This document shows positions 1 to 7,101 of a stretch of 14,511 bases of DNA, piece by piece. The DNA is taken from positions 1-14,511 of the forward strand of contig JAZRDC010000093.1 in NCBI GenBank assembly GCA_045660065.1, in the 5' to 3' direction. The stretch is from RGIG2094 sp045660065. Its GTDB lineage: Bacteria > Bacillota > Clostridia > RGIG6154. The translations under genes were made by a program, and so were the position numbers. Positions within the stretch are counted from its first letter, which is position 1. Each line of letters starts with the position of its first letter. A model generated the notes under the pieces. It searched no databases and was not told the origin of the DNA. It saw only the letters and a list, made by a program, of their open reading frames with translations.

Positions 1-23
1 TAACTTGTGAAACTGTTAATGTA

Positions 24-449
24 TTAGTTTTCACTTTGTTCTCCGTTTTCATCTTTCTTGCGTGAAATAGCTCTTAAAGTACCATTTACAAATCCACCTG
101 CAGACTCTGCGTTATATTTTTTAACAAGTTCAACTGCTTCGTATATTGCAATACTGTCAGGCACATCTTCTTTAAACATAATTTCATAAAGTGCAAGACG
201 AAGTGCCGCTTTATCAATTTTTGAAATTCTGTTAAGTGTCCAGCTTTTTAACGCTTTTGACAAAGTTTCGTCGATAACTTCTGTGTTCTCGTCAACGCCT
301 TTTGCAATTTCTTCTATATATTTTTTGTCTTTTTCAGGAAGTTCGTTTTCTTCAAAAAAACCATTAAGCAAATCTACTGCATTACATTTCTGAATGTCTG
401 CCTGATACAAAATTTTAAAAGCATTTTCTCTTGACTCTCTTCTGCCCAT
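24..449 (-). CDS. nusB: Transcription antitermination factor NusB
   Basis: A 141-residue protein of normal NusB length. NusB binds boxA RNA together with NusE (ribosomal protein S10) and prevents premature termination, mainly in rRNA operons. Family features seen are the basic N-terminus MGRRESRENAFKILYQ, the central NRISKIDKAALRLALYE stretch, and the C-terminal FVNGTLRAI segment, in an all-helical protein without membrane segments. The frame is open 11 codons further upstream to an ATG at 482, but that ATG has no Shine-Dalgarno site and lies at or next to the predicted transcription start. The ATG at 449 is preceded by GGAAAGG and matches the usual family start, so I chose it. The acidic, charged tail (KKDENGEQSEN) is typical of a non-conserved end. 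The gene diverges from the pyrophosphatase gene. Whatever follows it in the operon lies outside the window. Identity is confident from family recognition. Confidence 0.93.
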   Translation of the reverse strand: MGRRESRENAFKILYQADIQKCNAVDLLNGFFEENELPEKDKKYIEEIAKGVDENTEVIDETLSKALKSWTLNRISKIDKAALRLALYEIMFKEDVPDSIAIYEAVELVKKYNAESAGGFVNGTLRAISRKKDENGEQSEN

Positions 450-485
450 TTTAAACGACCTTTCCGTTTCTTTTTGAAACATTAA

Positions 486-495
486 ATTATATCAA
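486..495 (-). promoter_or_regulatory. Predicted extended -10 promoter of nusB
   Basis: On the minus strand the sequence reads TTTGATATAAT, a perfect TATAAT -10 (491 to 486) preceded by TGA, which is an extended -10. No good -35 hexamer is seen at 16-18 bp; the best is TTTTGT. Transcription would start near 479, just inside the longer possible reading frame, which supports the shorter NusB start at 449. This is inferred from sequence only. Confidence 0.5.
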
Positions 496-533
496 AATAA
501 TTATACAACAAAATTTAATAAAAATAAAGGTTT

Positions 534-563
534 TTGAGAAAATTTATCTAATAATATTATTAT
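534..563 (+). promoter_or_regulatory. Predicted sigma-A promoter of the pyrophosphatase gene
   Basis: TTGAGA (534-539) and TATTAT (558-563) are separated by 18 bp, and each matches the consensus at five of six positions. Start of transcription would be near 570, giving a leader of about 40 nt. The surrounding DNA is almost pure A/T, so chance matches are likely and confidence is moderate. Confidence 0.4.
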
Positions 564-611
564 AAATTTTTGTAAATAATAATTTTTAATAAAAGAAAAG
601 AGGTTTTAAGT

Positions 612-1145
612 ATGAATTTATGGCACGATATGCCACCAAGCAGAATAACCCCAGACGAATTTGATGCTGTTATTGAAATTTCAAAAAACAGCAAATCAAA
701 ATATGAACTTGACAAAGAAACCGGGCATTTAAAATTAGATCGTGTACTTCACACTTCTACTCACTATCCTGCAAATTACGGATTTATCCCCAAAACTTAC
801 GCAGATGACGATGACCCGTTGGATGTTTTAGTTTTGTGTTCCGAAACAATACTTCCGATGTCAATTGTTTCATGCCGCCCTATCGGCGTTATTTCAATGA
901 TTGACAATGATTCATCAGACGAAAAAATCATAGCAGTGGCAACGGGAGACCCCACATACAACGGATACAACGATGTTTCCCAGCTCCCAAAACATATTTT
1001 TGACGAAATGGCACACTTTTTTGAAGTGTACAAAGCTTTGGAACACACAACCACTGCAGTAGACCGCATTGACGGCAAAGATGTTGCCATGTATGTTTTA
1101 AAAAAATGCATAGAAAATTATAGTAAAAAATATAAAAGCGAGTGA
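612..1145 (+). CDS. ppa: Family I (soluble) inorganic pyrophosphatase
   Basis: A 177-residue cytoplasmic enzyme that hydrolyses pyrophosphate to two phosphates and so pulls biosynthetic reactions forward, using Mg2+. The family I active site is visible: E22, K30 and E32 in the SKYELDKETG region, R44, YPANYGFIP (52-60), the metal-binding DDDDPLDV block (65-72), and the D98/D103/K105 cluster in IDNDSSDEK. These correspond to the E. coli Ppa residues E20, K29, E31, R43, Y51/Y55, D65-D70, D97, D102 and K104. Length is normal for the bacterial family. The start is an ATG preceded by AAAGAGG at suitable spacing. The gene appears monocistronic, with its own promoter upstream and a strong hairpin terminator beginning inside its last codons. 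It is convergent with the GH20 gene. It is a family I enzyme, not the manganese-dependent family II type (PpaC) that is common in Bacillus. Confidence 0.95.
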   Translation: MNLWHDMPPSRITPDEFDAVIEISKNSKSKYELDKETGHLKLDRVLHTSTHYPANYGFIPKTYADDDDPLDVLVLCSETILPMSIVSCRPIGVISMIDNDSSDEKIIAVATGDPTYNGYNDVSQLPKHIFDEMAHFFEVYKALEHTTTAVDRIDGKDVAMYVLKKCIENYSKKYKSE

Positions 1146-1165
1146 TTACACTCGCTTTTATATTT
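1128..1165. terminator. Bidirectional terminator shared by ppa and the GH20 gene
   Basis: A perfect 17-bp stem (1128-1144 with 1149-1165) with a four-base loop ATTA. The GC core is GCGAGTG/CACTCGC, and the outer part is A-rich on one side and T-rich on the other, so either strand gives a hairpin followed by U residues. The ppa TGA (1143-1145) lies at the loop edge, and the convergent GH20 stop codon (complement of 1164-1166) lies on the other base of the stem. Both genes therefore end inside their own terminator. Confidence 0.88.
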
Positions 1166-3005
1166 ATATTAAGTTAATAGGTGTAGCAATCGAACGATAC
1201 TTTGAAAATCCGCTTATCCATTTAGGCAGTCTTGGTTCTTCAAATTCTTCAATTTGTTCTATCTGACCGTCAAGATACTGATCTATGATCATTTTTGCAG
1301 TTTCAATTCTTGCACAAAGTCCTCCGTATCTGATATCAAGATTTGACCACCCAAGTACTTTATACAATTTAAACCATTTTTCTTTATGAAGTTTGTGCAC
1401 TTGTTTTGCTTTTTCATTCATCTGAGGCAAAACAACATTGCTTAAATACATCAAGGTTTCTTTGTCGTTGTTTTTATATGCCGGTACTGCTTTTTCTCCG
1501 AACTCTGCCTTCAATGAAAGATATTCAAAAATAACAGTTGAATACTTATAAATATAATCCCACTTCCCAGTAACCTCTTTCATTTTTTGAGCGCAGGCTT
1601 TATAATGGTCGCTCATTGTTTTTTCAAACAGATGAGTGTCAAACATTCCTTCCATAACATCCTGCCAGAAAAGGGATTTTCCAAGAAAATGCAGACTATA
1701 CCTTTCATACTCCACATCTTCACCAAAGCGGTTATGATATTTACTCATATTGTAAAAAGCATCATAATCTCCGCCTGTTATAAATTCAAAACGTTCTTTC
1801 AGAGTCTCTTCAGAGGGATTTTCATTATAGCAAAGTTCCGCATTAAATGAAAGACCGAAAAGATTCGCAAAATGATCGCACTCTGCGTTGTCATCTTTCC
1901 ACATTGTTGTCATCATCTCGGTAACACCGTTTTTGCGACAAGCATCTATGGAAAACTTTGCGGATTCGTATGCGTGATTATGTTCAGGATAGTGTCCTGA
2001 CCAACTCCACAAACCTCCTGCGAAAATAACATCACGATTAAGTTCTAAATGTTTTTTTATCATTTCATTATCGCAACCGGGACGTTCGCCGTAATGCCAG
2101 AAAACAAGTTGAACCTCTTTCGGAATACTGTTTTTAAGACTTTCAGGAAATTCAAAATCCCATTTGTAATAGCCTCCTCCAACCGTTCTGAAGTACATAT
2201 CACTCCACATCATTGGAATAAGGTTATATTTATTTGTTATGCCGATAAGCCTGTCCATATATTCATTAAATATTTCAATAGGCTCAACATATCCGTTTTT
2301 GTTTAAAAATCTACCTCTGCCCATATCCCAAGCTTCATCCATACCTATATGGATTCTGCTTGATCTGAAGCAGCTGCTTACCGTTCCTATAAGTTCATCT
2401 AAAAACTCAAAAGTTTTTTCTTCTCTTGCCAATAAAACCTCTGCAGTATCTTTGATTTCATCAGCTTCGCCCCAAACAAGGTACTTCCCCATGTGACCAT
2501 AACATTCAATACAAGGAATCATTTCTATACCATAAGAATATGCATAATCATCCATAGCTTTTAATTCTTCTTTTGTATATCTTCCGCGCATATATCCAAA
2601 ATATGGTCTATTTTCAAGCTCTATAACATCTTCAGTATAAAGCATTGCCATGTTATAGCCCATAAGTGCAAGATAATCCAATGTTTCATAAACTGTTGAA
2701 ACTCTCGGCACTGCACAACGGGATGCATCAATCATTATACCAATAGTTTTAAATGGTGTATTTTCGAAAACTTCAAACTCATCTTTATCTTTTGCATTTT
2801 GCAAAAAGACACCAAACTCTCTGAAAAACTGATTTTTGGAGTTATAGTATATTGTGGCTTTTCCATTTTTCAATGTTACTCCAACTTTGTCACTCTGTAC
2901 GCTGAAAAGTTCAACACCGCAATCAGCTAATTCAAAATTCATTATTTTCTGAAGCCTTTGAAGTCCTTCATAAAAAGTATTTTCACCTTTAAAATATATT
3001 TTCAA
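1164..3005 (-). CDS. Glycoside hydrolase family 20 protein (beta-N-acetylhexosaminidase-like)
   Basis: About 613 residues with no signal peptide, so probably cytoplasmic. An N-terminal alpha/beta domain (residues 1-85) precedes a TIM-barrel region starting at FKTIGIMIDASRC. Numbering from the upstream GTG, the GH20 hallmarks are H174 in ECYGHMGKYL and the adjacent acid pair D226-E227 in IHIGMDEAWDMGRGRFL, which in GH20 are the residue that positions the substrate acetamido group and the general acid. The layout resembles the intracellular hexosaminidase D-like branch more than secreted chitobiases. A helical C-terminal region follows. Substrate is not determinable from sequence; terminal GlcNAc or GalNAc is the family expectation. 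Start: the frame opens with GTG at 3014, but GGAAG abuts that codon directly. GGAAGGTG lies about six bases before the TTG at 3005, so I prefer the TTG. It is the last gene of the presumed dac-birA operon, 77 bp after birA, and ends in the terminator shared with ppa. Confidence 0.82.
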   Translation of the reverse strand: MKIYFKGENTFYEGLQRLQKIMNFELADCGVELFSVQSDKVGVTLKNGKATIYYNSKNQFFREFGVFLQNAKDKDEFEVFENTPFKTIGIMIDASRCAVPRVSTVYETLDYLALMGYNMAMLYTEDVIELENRPYFGYMRGRYTKEELKAMDDYAYSYGIEMIPCIECYGHMGKYLVWGEADEIKDTAEVLLAREEKTFEFLDELIGTVSSCFRSSRIHIGMDEAWDMGRGRFLNKNGYVEPIEIFNEYMDRLIGITNKYNLIPMMWSDMYFRTVGGGYYKWDFEFPESLKNSIPKEVQLVFWHYGERPGCDNEMIKKHLELNRDVIFAGGLWSWSGHYPEHNHAYESAKFSIDACRKNGVTEMMTTMWKDDNAECDHFANLFGLSFNAELCYNENPSEETLKERFEFITGGDYDAFYNMSKYHNRFGEDVEYERYSLHFLGKSLFWQDVMEGMFDTHLFEKTMSDHYKACAQKMKEVTGKWDYIYKYSTVIFEYLSLKAEFGEKAVPAYKNNDKETLMYLSNVVLPQMNEKAKQVHKLHKEKWFKLYKVLGWSNLDIRYGGLCARIETAKMIIDQYLDGQIEQIEEFEEPRLPKWISGFSKYRSIATPINLI

Positions 3006-3082
3006 TTTTTGCACCTTCCGTTCAATTATTTTTTCTTAAGATATTTTCTTGCCTACTTTGTTCATCTCTTTCTCTTTTAAGC

Positions 3083-3865
3083 TCAAAAAACTTTTATACT
3101 TATCTCGCCTGTGGAAAGGCAATCTTTATTTCCGTCTTTATATTCAACAAGAAGCCGGCATTTGTTGTCTATACCTATACATTTTGCGTCAGCTTCTGTG
3201 CCATTTTGTATTACTTTGATTTGCTTTCCGATTACACAGGAACGGTTTATGTACTCATCAACAAAATCCTTTGAAGAAAGATTTTTATAAATGCAATAAA
3301 AGTTATCAAGTATTTTTGCACAAAGCAAACTTCTCATATCATTTTGAGCTTCAGAGAAAACTGCATCTGCTATATTTACAATATCTTCAGGAAAACCTTC
3401 TTGGGGAGCATACACATTAACTCCTATGCCAAGGATTACATAATCAAGTTTATCAAAGTTTTTGTTAAAACCTGCCTCTGTTAAAATTCCGCAGACTTTT
3501 TTACCGTCTATATAAATATCATTTACCCATTTGATTTTGGAATTTTTTCCCGACACTTCATCTATCGCTTTTGATGTTGCAACCGCCGCCGCAGTTGTAA
3601 TCAGCACTGCATCTTCAGGTTTTAAGTCAGGTTTTAAAATTATGCTCATATAAAGACCTGTATTTTGCGGCGAAAAAAACTTTCTTCCAAGTCTGCCTCT
3701 TCCACCTGTTTGTGAAAGTGCAACCAAAACACTTCCCTCTTTTGCACCATTTTGTGCTTTTTGTTTCATTTCGTCGTTTGTAGATGCAATAGAGTCCACA
3801 ACATCAACCAAATAAAAGTCATTATTATTAAGGTTTGATAAAATATTTTCTTTTGATAAATTCAA
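3083..3865 (-). CDS. birA: Biotin--[acetyl-CoA-carboxylase] ligase, single-domain type
   Basis: About 260 residues. The enzyme makes biotinyl-5'-AMP and transfers biotin to a lysine of carboxylase carrier proteins in the cytoplasm. Motifs (numbered from the upstream TTG at 3910) are STN at 43-45, the biotinyl-AMP binding loop TGGRGRLGRKF (68-78), KWVNDIYIDGKKVCGIL with the key lysine (127-142), and a small C-terminal domain after about residue 215 (CVIGKQIKV...GEISIKVF). There is no N-terminal helix-turn-helix, so unlike E. coli or B. subtilis BirA it should not repress biotin genes. Start: the frame is open to a TTG at 3910 overlapping the stop of the upstream carboxypeptidase gene, but that site has no Shine-Dalgarno. 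The TTG at 3865 has CGGTGAT just upstream and gives a normal N-terminus, so I chose it. It follows the dac gene with no gap suggesting a new transcript. Confidence 0.9.
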   Translation of the reverse strand: MNLSKENILSNLNNNDFYLVDVVDSIASTNDEMKQKAQNGAKEGSVLVALSQTGGRGRLGRKFFSPQNTGLYMSIILKPDLKPEDAVLITTAAAVATSKAIDEVSGKNSKIKWVNDIYIDGKKVCGILTEAGFNKNFDKLDYVILGIGVNVYAPQEGFPEDIVNIADAVFSEAQNDMRSLLCAKILDNFYCIYKNLSSKDFVDEYINRSCVIGKQIKVIQNGTEADAKCIGIDNKCRLLVEYKDGNKDCLSTGEISIKVF

Positions 3866-3906
3866 TAAAATCACCGATATTATTTTACCATTTACTTCTC
3901 GCTCTG

Positions 3907-5016
3907 TCAATTAAATATAAATTTAAAAACAAGTCTTAAATTGTCCCAAAATGTTGGAATATATAATTCTTCAACACCATCTTCTGCAACAAGTTCTGTT
4001 TCTGTTATCTTGTTTCCATTAAGAAAAACTTCCGCAATTCCAAGAGTCGTTCCTTTTTGTATGGGTGCTGCAATTTCAGACGCAAGATTATATTTAACAT
4101 CAACTACGTCATCTTTTAAAACCGGGATATATACATCTTTTAAAACCAAAAGTGAAACAGAATTTTTTGTGCCATTTTTAACAATTGCTTTTTTTACCGT
4201 TTCATTTGCTTTTATAATGCATCTGTTGTCCACAATTTCGAAGCCATAATCAAGCATTTTTGTGTGATCGTCCCAGTCGTTGGGGGCATTTAATGTTACC
4301 GCAATAAGTCTTACACCGCCTCTTGTTGCAGATGACACTAAACATCTTCCACACTTTTTGGTAAAGCCTGTTTTTATGCCATCGGCCCCCTGATACAAAT
4401 TCAAAAGTTTGTTGTGGTTTTTAAGGGTTCTGTCCCACTCATGCCCTTCCCAGGGAATGGTCTTTGACTTTGTTGAAACAATTTCTTTAAACTTTTCGTT
4501 TCTCATTGCATAGGCCGATATTTTCGCCAAATCGTATGCTGTGGTATAATGCCCGTCTTCGTCAAGTCCGTTAGGGTTTTTGAAAGACGAGTTTTTTGCC
4601 CCCGCTTTTTTTGCGGTTTCGTTCATAAGAAGCGCAAATTTTTCAGTTGAGCCTGAAATGTGTTCTGCTATGGCAATCGCCGCATCGTTGCCCGAAGAAA
4701 GCATAAGTCCATACAAAAGATTTTCCAAAGTTTGCTTTTCCCCTGTTTCAAGCCACACTGAACTGCCTTCCACATCTGCCGCCTTTTTACTTACGGTAAC
4801 AACGTCATTTAAATTACCGTGCTCTATCGCCGTAATTGCGGTTACGATTTTTGTGGTACTTGCCATACCACTTTTTTCATCTTTGTTTTTCTCAAATAAA
4901 ACTCTGCCTGATACAGGTTCAAAAAGCACCGCTTTTGATGCTGAAATTTCCAGTGCTGAAACCCCCGCAGGAAAACATATAATAAAAACAAGCATCATCA
5001 TTTTCAATAATTTCAT
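3907..5016 (-). CDS. D-alanyl-D-alanine carboxypeptidase (peptidase S11, low-molecular-weight PBP)
   Basis: 369 residues. It removes the terminal D-alanine from peptidoglycan pentapeptides outside the membrane and so limits cross-linking. A signal peptide spans residues 1-21 (KLLK, then a hydrophobic core, then VSA before LEISA as probable cleavage site). The three penicillin-binding motifs are present: SxxK as S53-TT-K56, SGN at 108-110, and KTG at 215-217. A C-terminal beta-rich domain (about 270-350) is followed by an amphipathic end, FWDNLRLVFKFIFN, typical of the membrane anchor of DacA/DacF-type enzymes. Start is ATG with CGGAGTG seven bases upstream. It lies about 50 bp after the small DUF6514-like gene and directly before birA, so it is probably cotranscribed with both. 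Whether it is the vegetative DacA or a sporulation DacF/DacB paralogue cannot be told from sequence, so no symbol is given. Confidence 0.92.
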   Translation of the reverse strand: MKLLKMMMLVFIICFPAGVSALEISASKAVLFEPVSGRVLFEKNKDEKSGMASTTKIVTAITAIEHGNLNDVVTVSKKAADVEGSSVWLETGEKQTLENLLYGLMLSSGNDAAIAIAEHISGSTEKFALLMNETAKKAGAKNSSFKNPNGLDEDGHYTTAYDLAKISAYAMRNEKFKEIVSTKSKTIPWEGHEWDRTLKNHNKLLNLYQGADGIKTGFTKKCGRCLVSSATRGGVRLIAVTLNAPNDWDDHTKMLDYGFEIVDNRCIIKANETVKKAIVKNGTKNSVSLLVLKDVYIPVLKDDVVDVKYNLASEIAAPIQKGTTLGIAEVFLNGNKITETELVAEDGVEELYIPTFWDNLRLVFKFIFN

Positions 5017-5065
5017 ACAAACACACTCCGTTTTTTAGTTTATATGAAAATTGTATGCTCACCTG

Positions 5066-5326
5066 TTACATTGAATACAAATCTTCAACAAATTCCTCAC
5101 AAAGTTCTCTTAAATGCACACAAGTTACCTGATTTTTGGCAATTAAATTTATAAAATTCAAAACAGGTTCTTTCTCTGTCCAGATATCAAAAACCTTTTC
5201 TGTGTAGTTTTCATTGACATTTTTAACTGCCACACCATATGTATAAATATTTTCCACAGATGTTTTTGTTAAATAATACTCAAACTTACCCACATTTTCA
5301 ATAGTGCATGAAATAATATGTTCCAT
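5066..5326 (-). CDS. Small conserved protein, DUF6514-like, unknown function
   Basis: 86 residues, acidic, with no signal peptide or membrane segment. The pattern YYLTKTSVENIYTYGVAVKNV, then a spacer, then LNFINLIAKNQVTCVHLRELCEEFVEDLY resembles small clostridial proteins of the DUF6514 type: a short beta-hairpin half followed by a helix and a conserved 'hydrophobic-H-L-x-E/D' turn before the final helix. That assignment is from memory of the pattern and is tentative. The start ATG has a good GAAAGGGAT Shine-Dalgarno, and a plausible sigma-A promoter lies upstream, so I regard the gene as real. It sits about 50 bp before the carboxypeptidase gene on the same strand and is probably the first gene of the operon. 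No function can be assigned. Confidence 0.72.
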   Translation of the reverse strand: MEHIISCTIENVGKFEYYLTKTSVENIYTYGVAVKNVNENYTEKVFDIWTEKEPVLNFINLIAKNQVTCVHLRELCEEFVEDLYSM

Positions 5327-5375
5327 AACAAATCCCTTTCGTTGATAAAAGTTAAAAATCTCTTAACACTTTTAT

Positions 5376-5403
5376 AGTATATCCTCTTACCATAAATTTA
5401 CAA
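5376..5403 (-). promoter_or_regulatory. Predicted promoter of the DUF6514-like/dac/birA/GH20 operon
   Basis: Minus strand TTGTAA (5403 to 5398), a 16-bp gap, then TATACT (5381 to 5376). Start would be near 5369, leaving a leader of about 43 nt with a GAAAGGG ribosome site. The -10 is good and the -35 is weak (4/6). No comparable promoter was seen between the later genes of the group. Confidence 0.45.
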
Positions 5404-5640
5404 AATTTCGCATTTACGGGTAATTTGGTTAAAATCCGTCGTTTTTACTGCATATAGCACACATTTTCTACAGTTTTCTTTTATTTTTAAGGTTTTTTGA
5501 TTGTTTTTGATTTTATTATAAAATGACCATTTACTAAAACCGCCATATTATGCCATTTATTTTCAAAAAATACAAATTCTCAATTTGTTATGACAAAAAA
5601 TATTTTTACCTAAAATTTAACACTTTTTTAATATTTAACT
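5404..5640. other. Gene-free AT-rich stretch with a small inverted repeat
   Basis: The interval between the operon promoter and the argH terminator contains no reading frame with a ribosome site on either strand. The only structure noticed is a perfect inverted repeat, ACAAATT (5572-5578), CTC, AATTTGT (5582-5588), next to TTGTTATGACAA. It is too A/T-rich to be a terminator and may be an operator or chance. Confidence 0.4.
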
Positions 5641-5670
5641 AAAAAACCACCCTTTTTCAGGTGGTTTTTT
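5641..5670. terminator. argH terminator
   Basis: AAAAAACCACC (5641-5651) pairs with GGTGGTTTTTT (5660-5670) around an eight-base loop. Read on the minus strand it directly follows the argH stop at 5673 and ends in a T-rich run, so it is a strong Rho-independent terminator for argGH. It would also work in the plus direction. Confidence 0.88.
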
Positions 5671-5672
5671 TA

Positions 5673-7043
5673 TTATTTTCTTTTCTGTTTTGCTCTTTGG
5701 ATTTGTACCGAAACTGATTCAGGAGCAGGTCCGCCCTCTGAAAGTCTTTTTGATACGCAAGTCTCAAGACTTATCGCTTCAAACACATCTTCACCAAAAT
5801 TTTCATTGAATTCTTTAAATGTTTCCAAAGAAAGATCTTCTAAAACTGTGTTGTGCTCGATGCAATATGCAACTAATGTTCCCGATACTTTATATGCATC
5901 GCGGAAAGGTACGCCTTTTTTGGTTAAGTAATCTGCAACATCTGTTGCATTGATAAACCCTTTTGATGCGGCTTTTCTCATATTGTCTTCTAAAACTCTT
6001 ACGGTATCCAACATCGGGATAAATGTGATAAGACATTCTTTTAATGTGTCTACTGCGTCAAAGATTGCTTCTTTATCTTCTTGCATATCTTTGTTATATG
6101 CAAGTGGCAATCCTTTCATCATTGTAAGAAGTGTTATTAAATCACCATACACTCTTCCTGTTTTACCACGGATTAATTCAGTTACATCAGGATTTTTCTT
6201 TTGTGGCATTATTGATGAACCTGTTGAAAATGCATCGTCTAATTCAATAAATTTAAACTCTGAACTGCACCACAGGATAATTTCTTCAGAAAATCTTGAA
6301 AGGTGCATCATTGTGATTGAAATACAAGATGCAAGTTCAATACAAAAATCACGGTCTGACACGCCGTCTAAACTATTCTGACAAACGCCGTTAAAACCTA
6401 ATGTATCGTTAACCATTTGTCTGTTTATAGGGTATGTTGTTCCTGCTAGTGCACAACTTCCCAAAGGAAGGAATTTAATTCTCTCCAAGCACTGAGAAAA
6501 TCTTTCTGTATCTCTTAAAAGCATCTGAACATACGCCATTAAATGATGCCCGAATGTAATAGGCTGTGCTCTCTGAAGATGAGTATACCCTGGCATTACA
6601 ACAGATTTATAGTTTTCTGCTTTTTCAATTAATGTGTCAATAAGTTCATTAACCAGACCTAAAAGTTGCTCTGTTTCTTCTGCCAAATAAAGTCTTATAT
6701 CAAGCGCAACCTGATCGTTTCTGCTTCTTGCAGTGTGAAGTCTTTTACCTGCATCGCCAATTCGTTGGGTAAGTTCTGATTCAATAAACATATGAATATC
6801 TTCTGCGTCATTATCAAATGTAAGTTTGCCATTTTCGATATCTGCTAAGATTCCTGTTAAGCCTTCTATAATTTTTTCAACATCTTCCCCGCTTATGATA
6901 CCTGTTGCTCCAAGCATTTTTGCGTGAGCCATACTTCCCTCAATATCATTTTTATACATTCTTGAGTCAAATGATAAAGAAGAATTAAAACTGTTTACTC
7001 TGTTATCGGTGTCTTTTGAAAAACGCCCTGCCCATAACTTCAT
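5673..7043 (-). CDS. argH: Argininosuccinate lyase
   Basis: 456 residues, normal for the family. It splits argininosuccinate into arginine and fumarate, the last step of arginine synthesis, as a cytoplasmic homotetramer. Family signatures are the N-terminal KLWAGRFSKDTD, HTARSRNDQVA (103-113), PGYTHLQRAQP (151-161, with H155 as the likely catalytic histidine), and the fumarase/aspartase superfamily loop GSSIMPQKKNPD (275-286, with catalytic serine S277). The C-terminal LSEGGPAPESV is also typical. Start ATG has GGAGAT seven or eight bases upstream. It lies 58 bp after argG on the same strand with a hairpin between them, and a terminator follows at once, so argGH appears to be a two-gene operon ending here. 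Confidence 0.97.
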   Translation of the reverse strand: MKLWAGRFSKDTDNRVNSFNSSLSFDSRMYKNDIEGSMAHAKMLGATGIISGEDVEKIIEGLTGILADIENGKLTFDNDAEDIHMFIESELTQRIGDAGKRLHTARSRNDQVALDIRLYLAEETEQLLGLVNELIDTLIEKAENYKSVVMPGYTHLQRAQPITFGHHLMAYVQMLLRDTERFSQCLERIKFLPLGSCALAGTTYPINRQMVNDTLGFNGVCQNSLDGVSDRDFCIELASCISITMMHLSRFSEEIILWCSSEFKFIELDDAFSTGSSIMPQKKNPDVTELIRGKTGRVYGDLITLLTMMKGLPLAYNKDMQEDKEAIFDAVDTLKECLITFIPMLDTVRVLEDNMRKAASKGFINATDVADYLTKKGVPFRDAYKVSGTLVAYCIEHNTVLEDLSLETFKEFNENFGEDVFEAISLETCVSKRLSEGGPAPESVSVQIQRAKQKRK

Positions 7044-7068
7044 AATTTATCTCCTTTTAAAAGTTATT

Positions 7069-7093
7069 GCACTGCCCCATATAGGAGCAGTGC
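7069..7093 (-). other. Hairpin in the argG-argH intergenic gap
   Basis: GCACTGC (7069-7075) pairs perfectly with GCAGTGC (7087-7093). Two further C-G pairs inside follow one mismatch, with ATATA at the tip. On the minus-strand transcript it lies between the argG stop (7102) and the argH ribosome site (GGAG near 7053). It is followed by AATAACTTTT, too weak a U run for a full terminator. It may attenuate argH, stabilise argG mRNA, or mark a processing site. Confidence 0.6.
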
Positions 7094-7101
7094 TAATAAT
7101 A

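Noticed and set aside
450..482. Longer NusB start at ATG 482
   Set aside because: No ribosome site, lies at the predicted transcription start, and the added residues are not part of the family; the ATG at 449 has GGAAAGG upstream.
797..1111. 104-codon open frame opposite the pyrophosphatase gene
   Set aside because: It is the antisense shadow of a clearly recognised gene, with no ribosome site or family resemblance.
3036..3065. Nine-codon reading frame (ATG to TAA, minus strand) between birA and the GH20 gene
   Set aside because: Too short to support, with a purine-rich but unconvincing ribosome site; could be a leader peptide but nothing indicates it.
5017..5065. Possible sporulation-type promoter (GCATA followed by CATATAA) before the carboxypeptidase gene
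   Set aside because: The spacing between the two elements is only about 7 bp, far too short for sigma-F or sigma-G promoters, and no good sigma-A pair is present.
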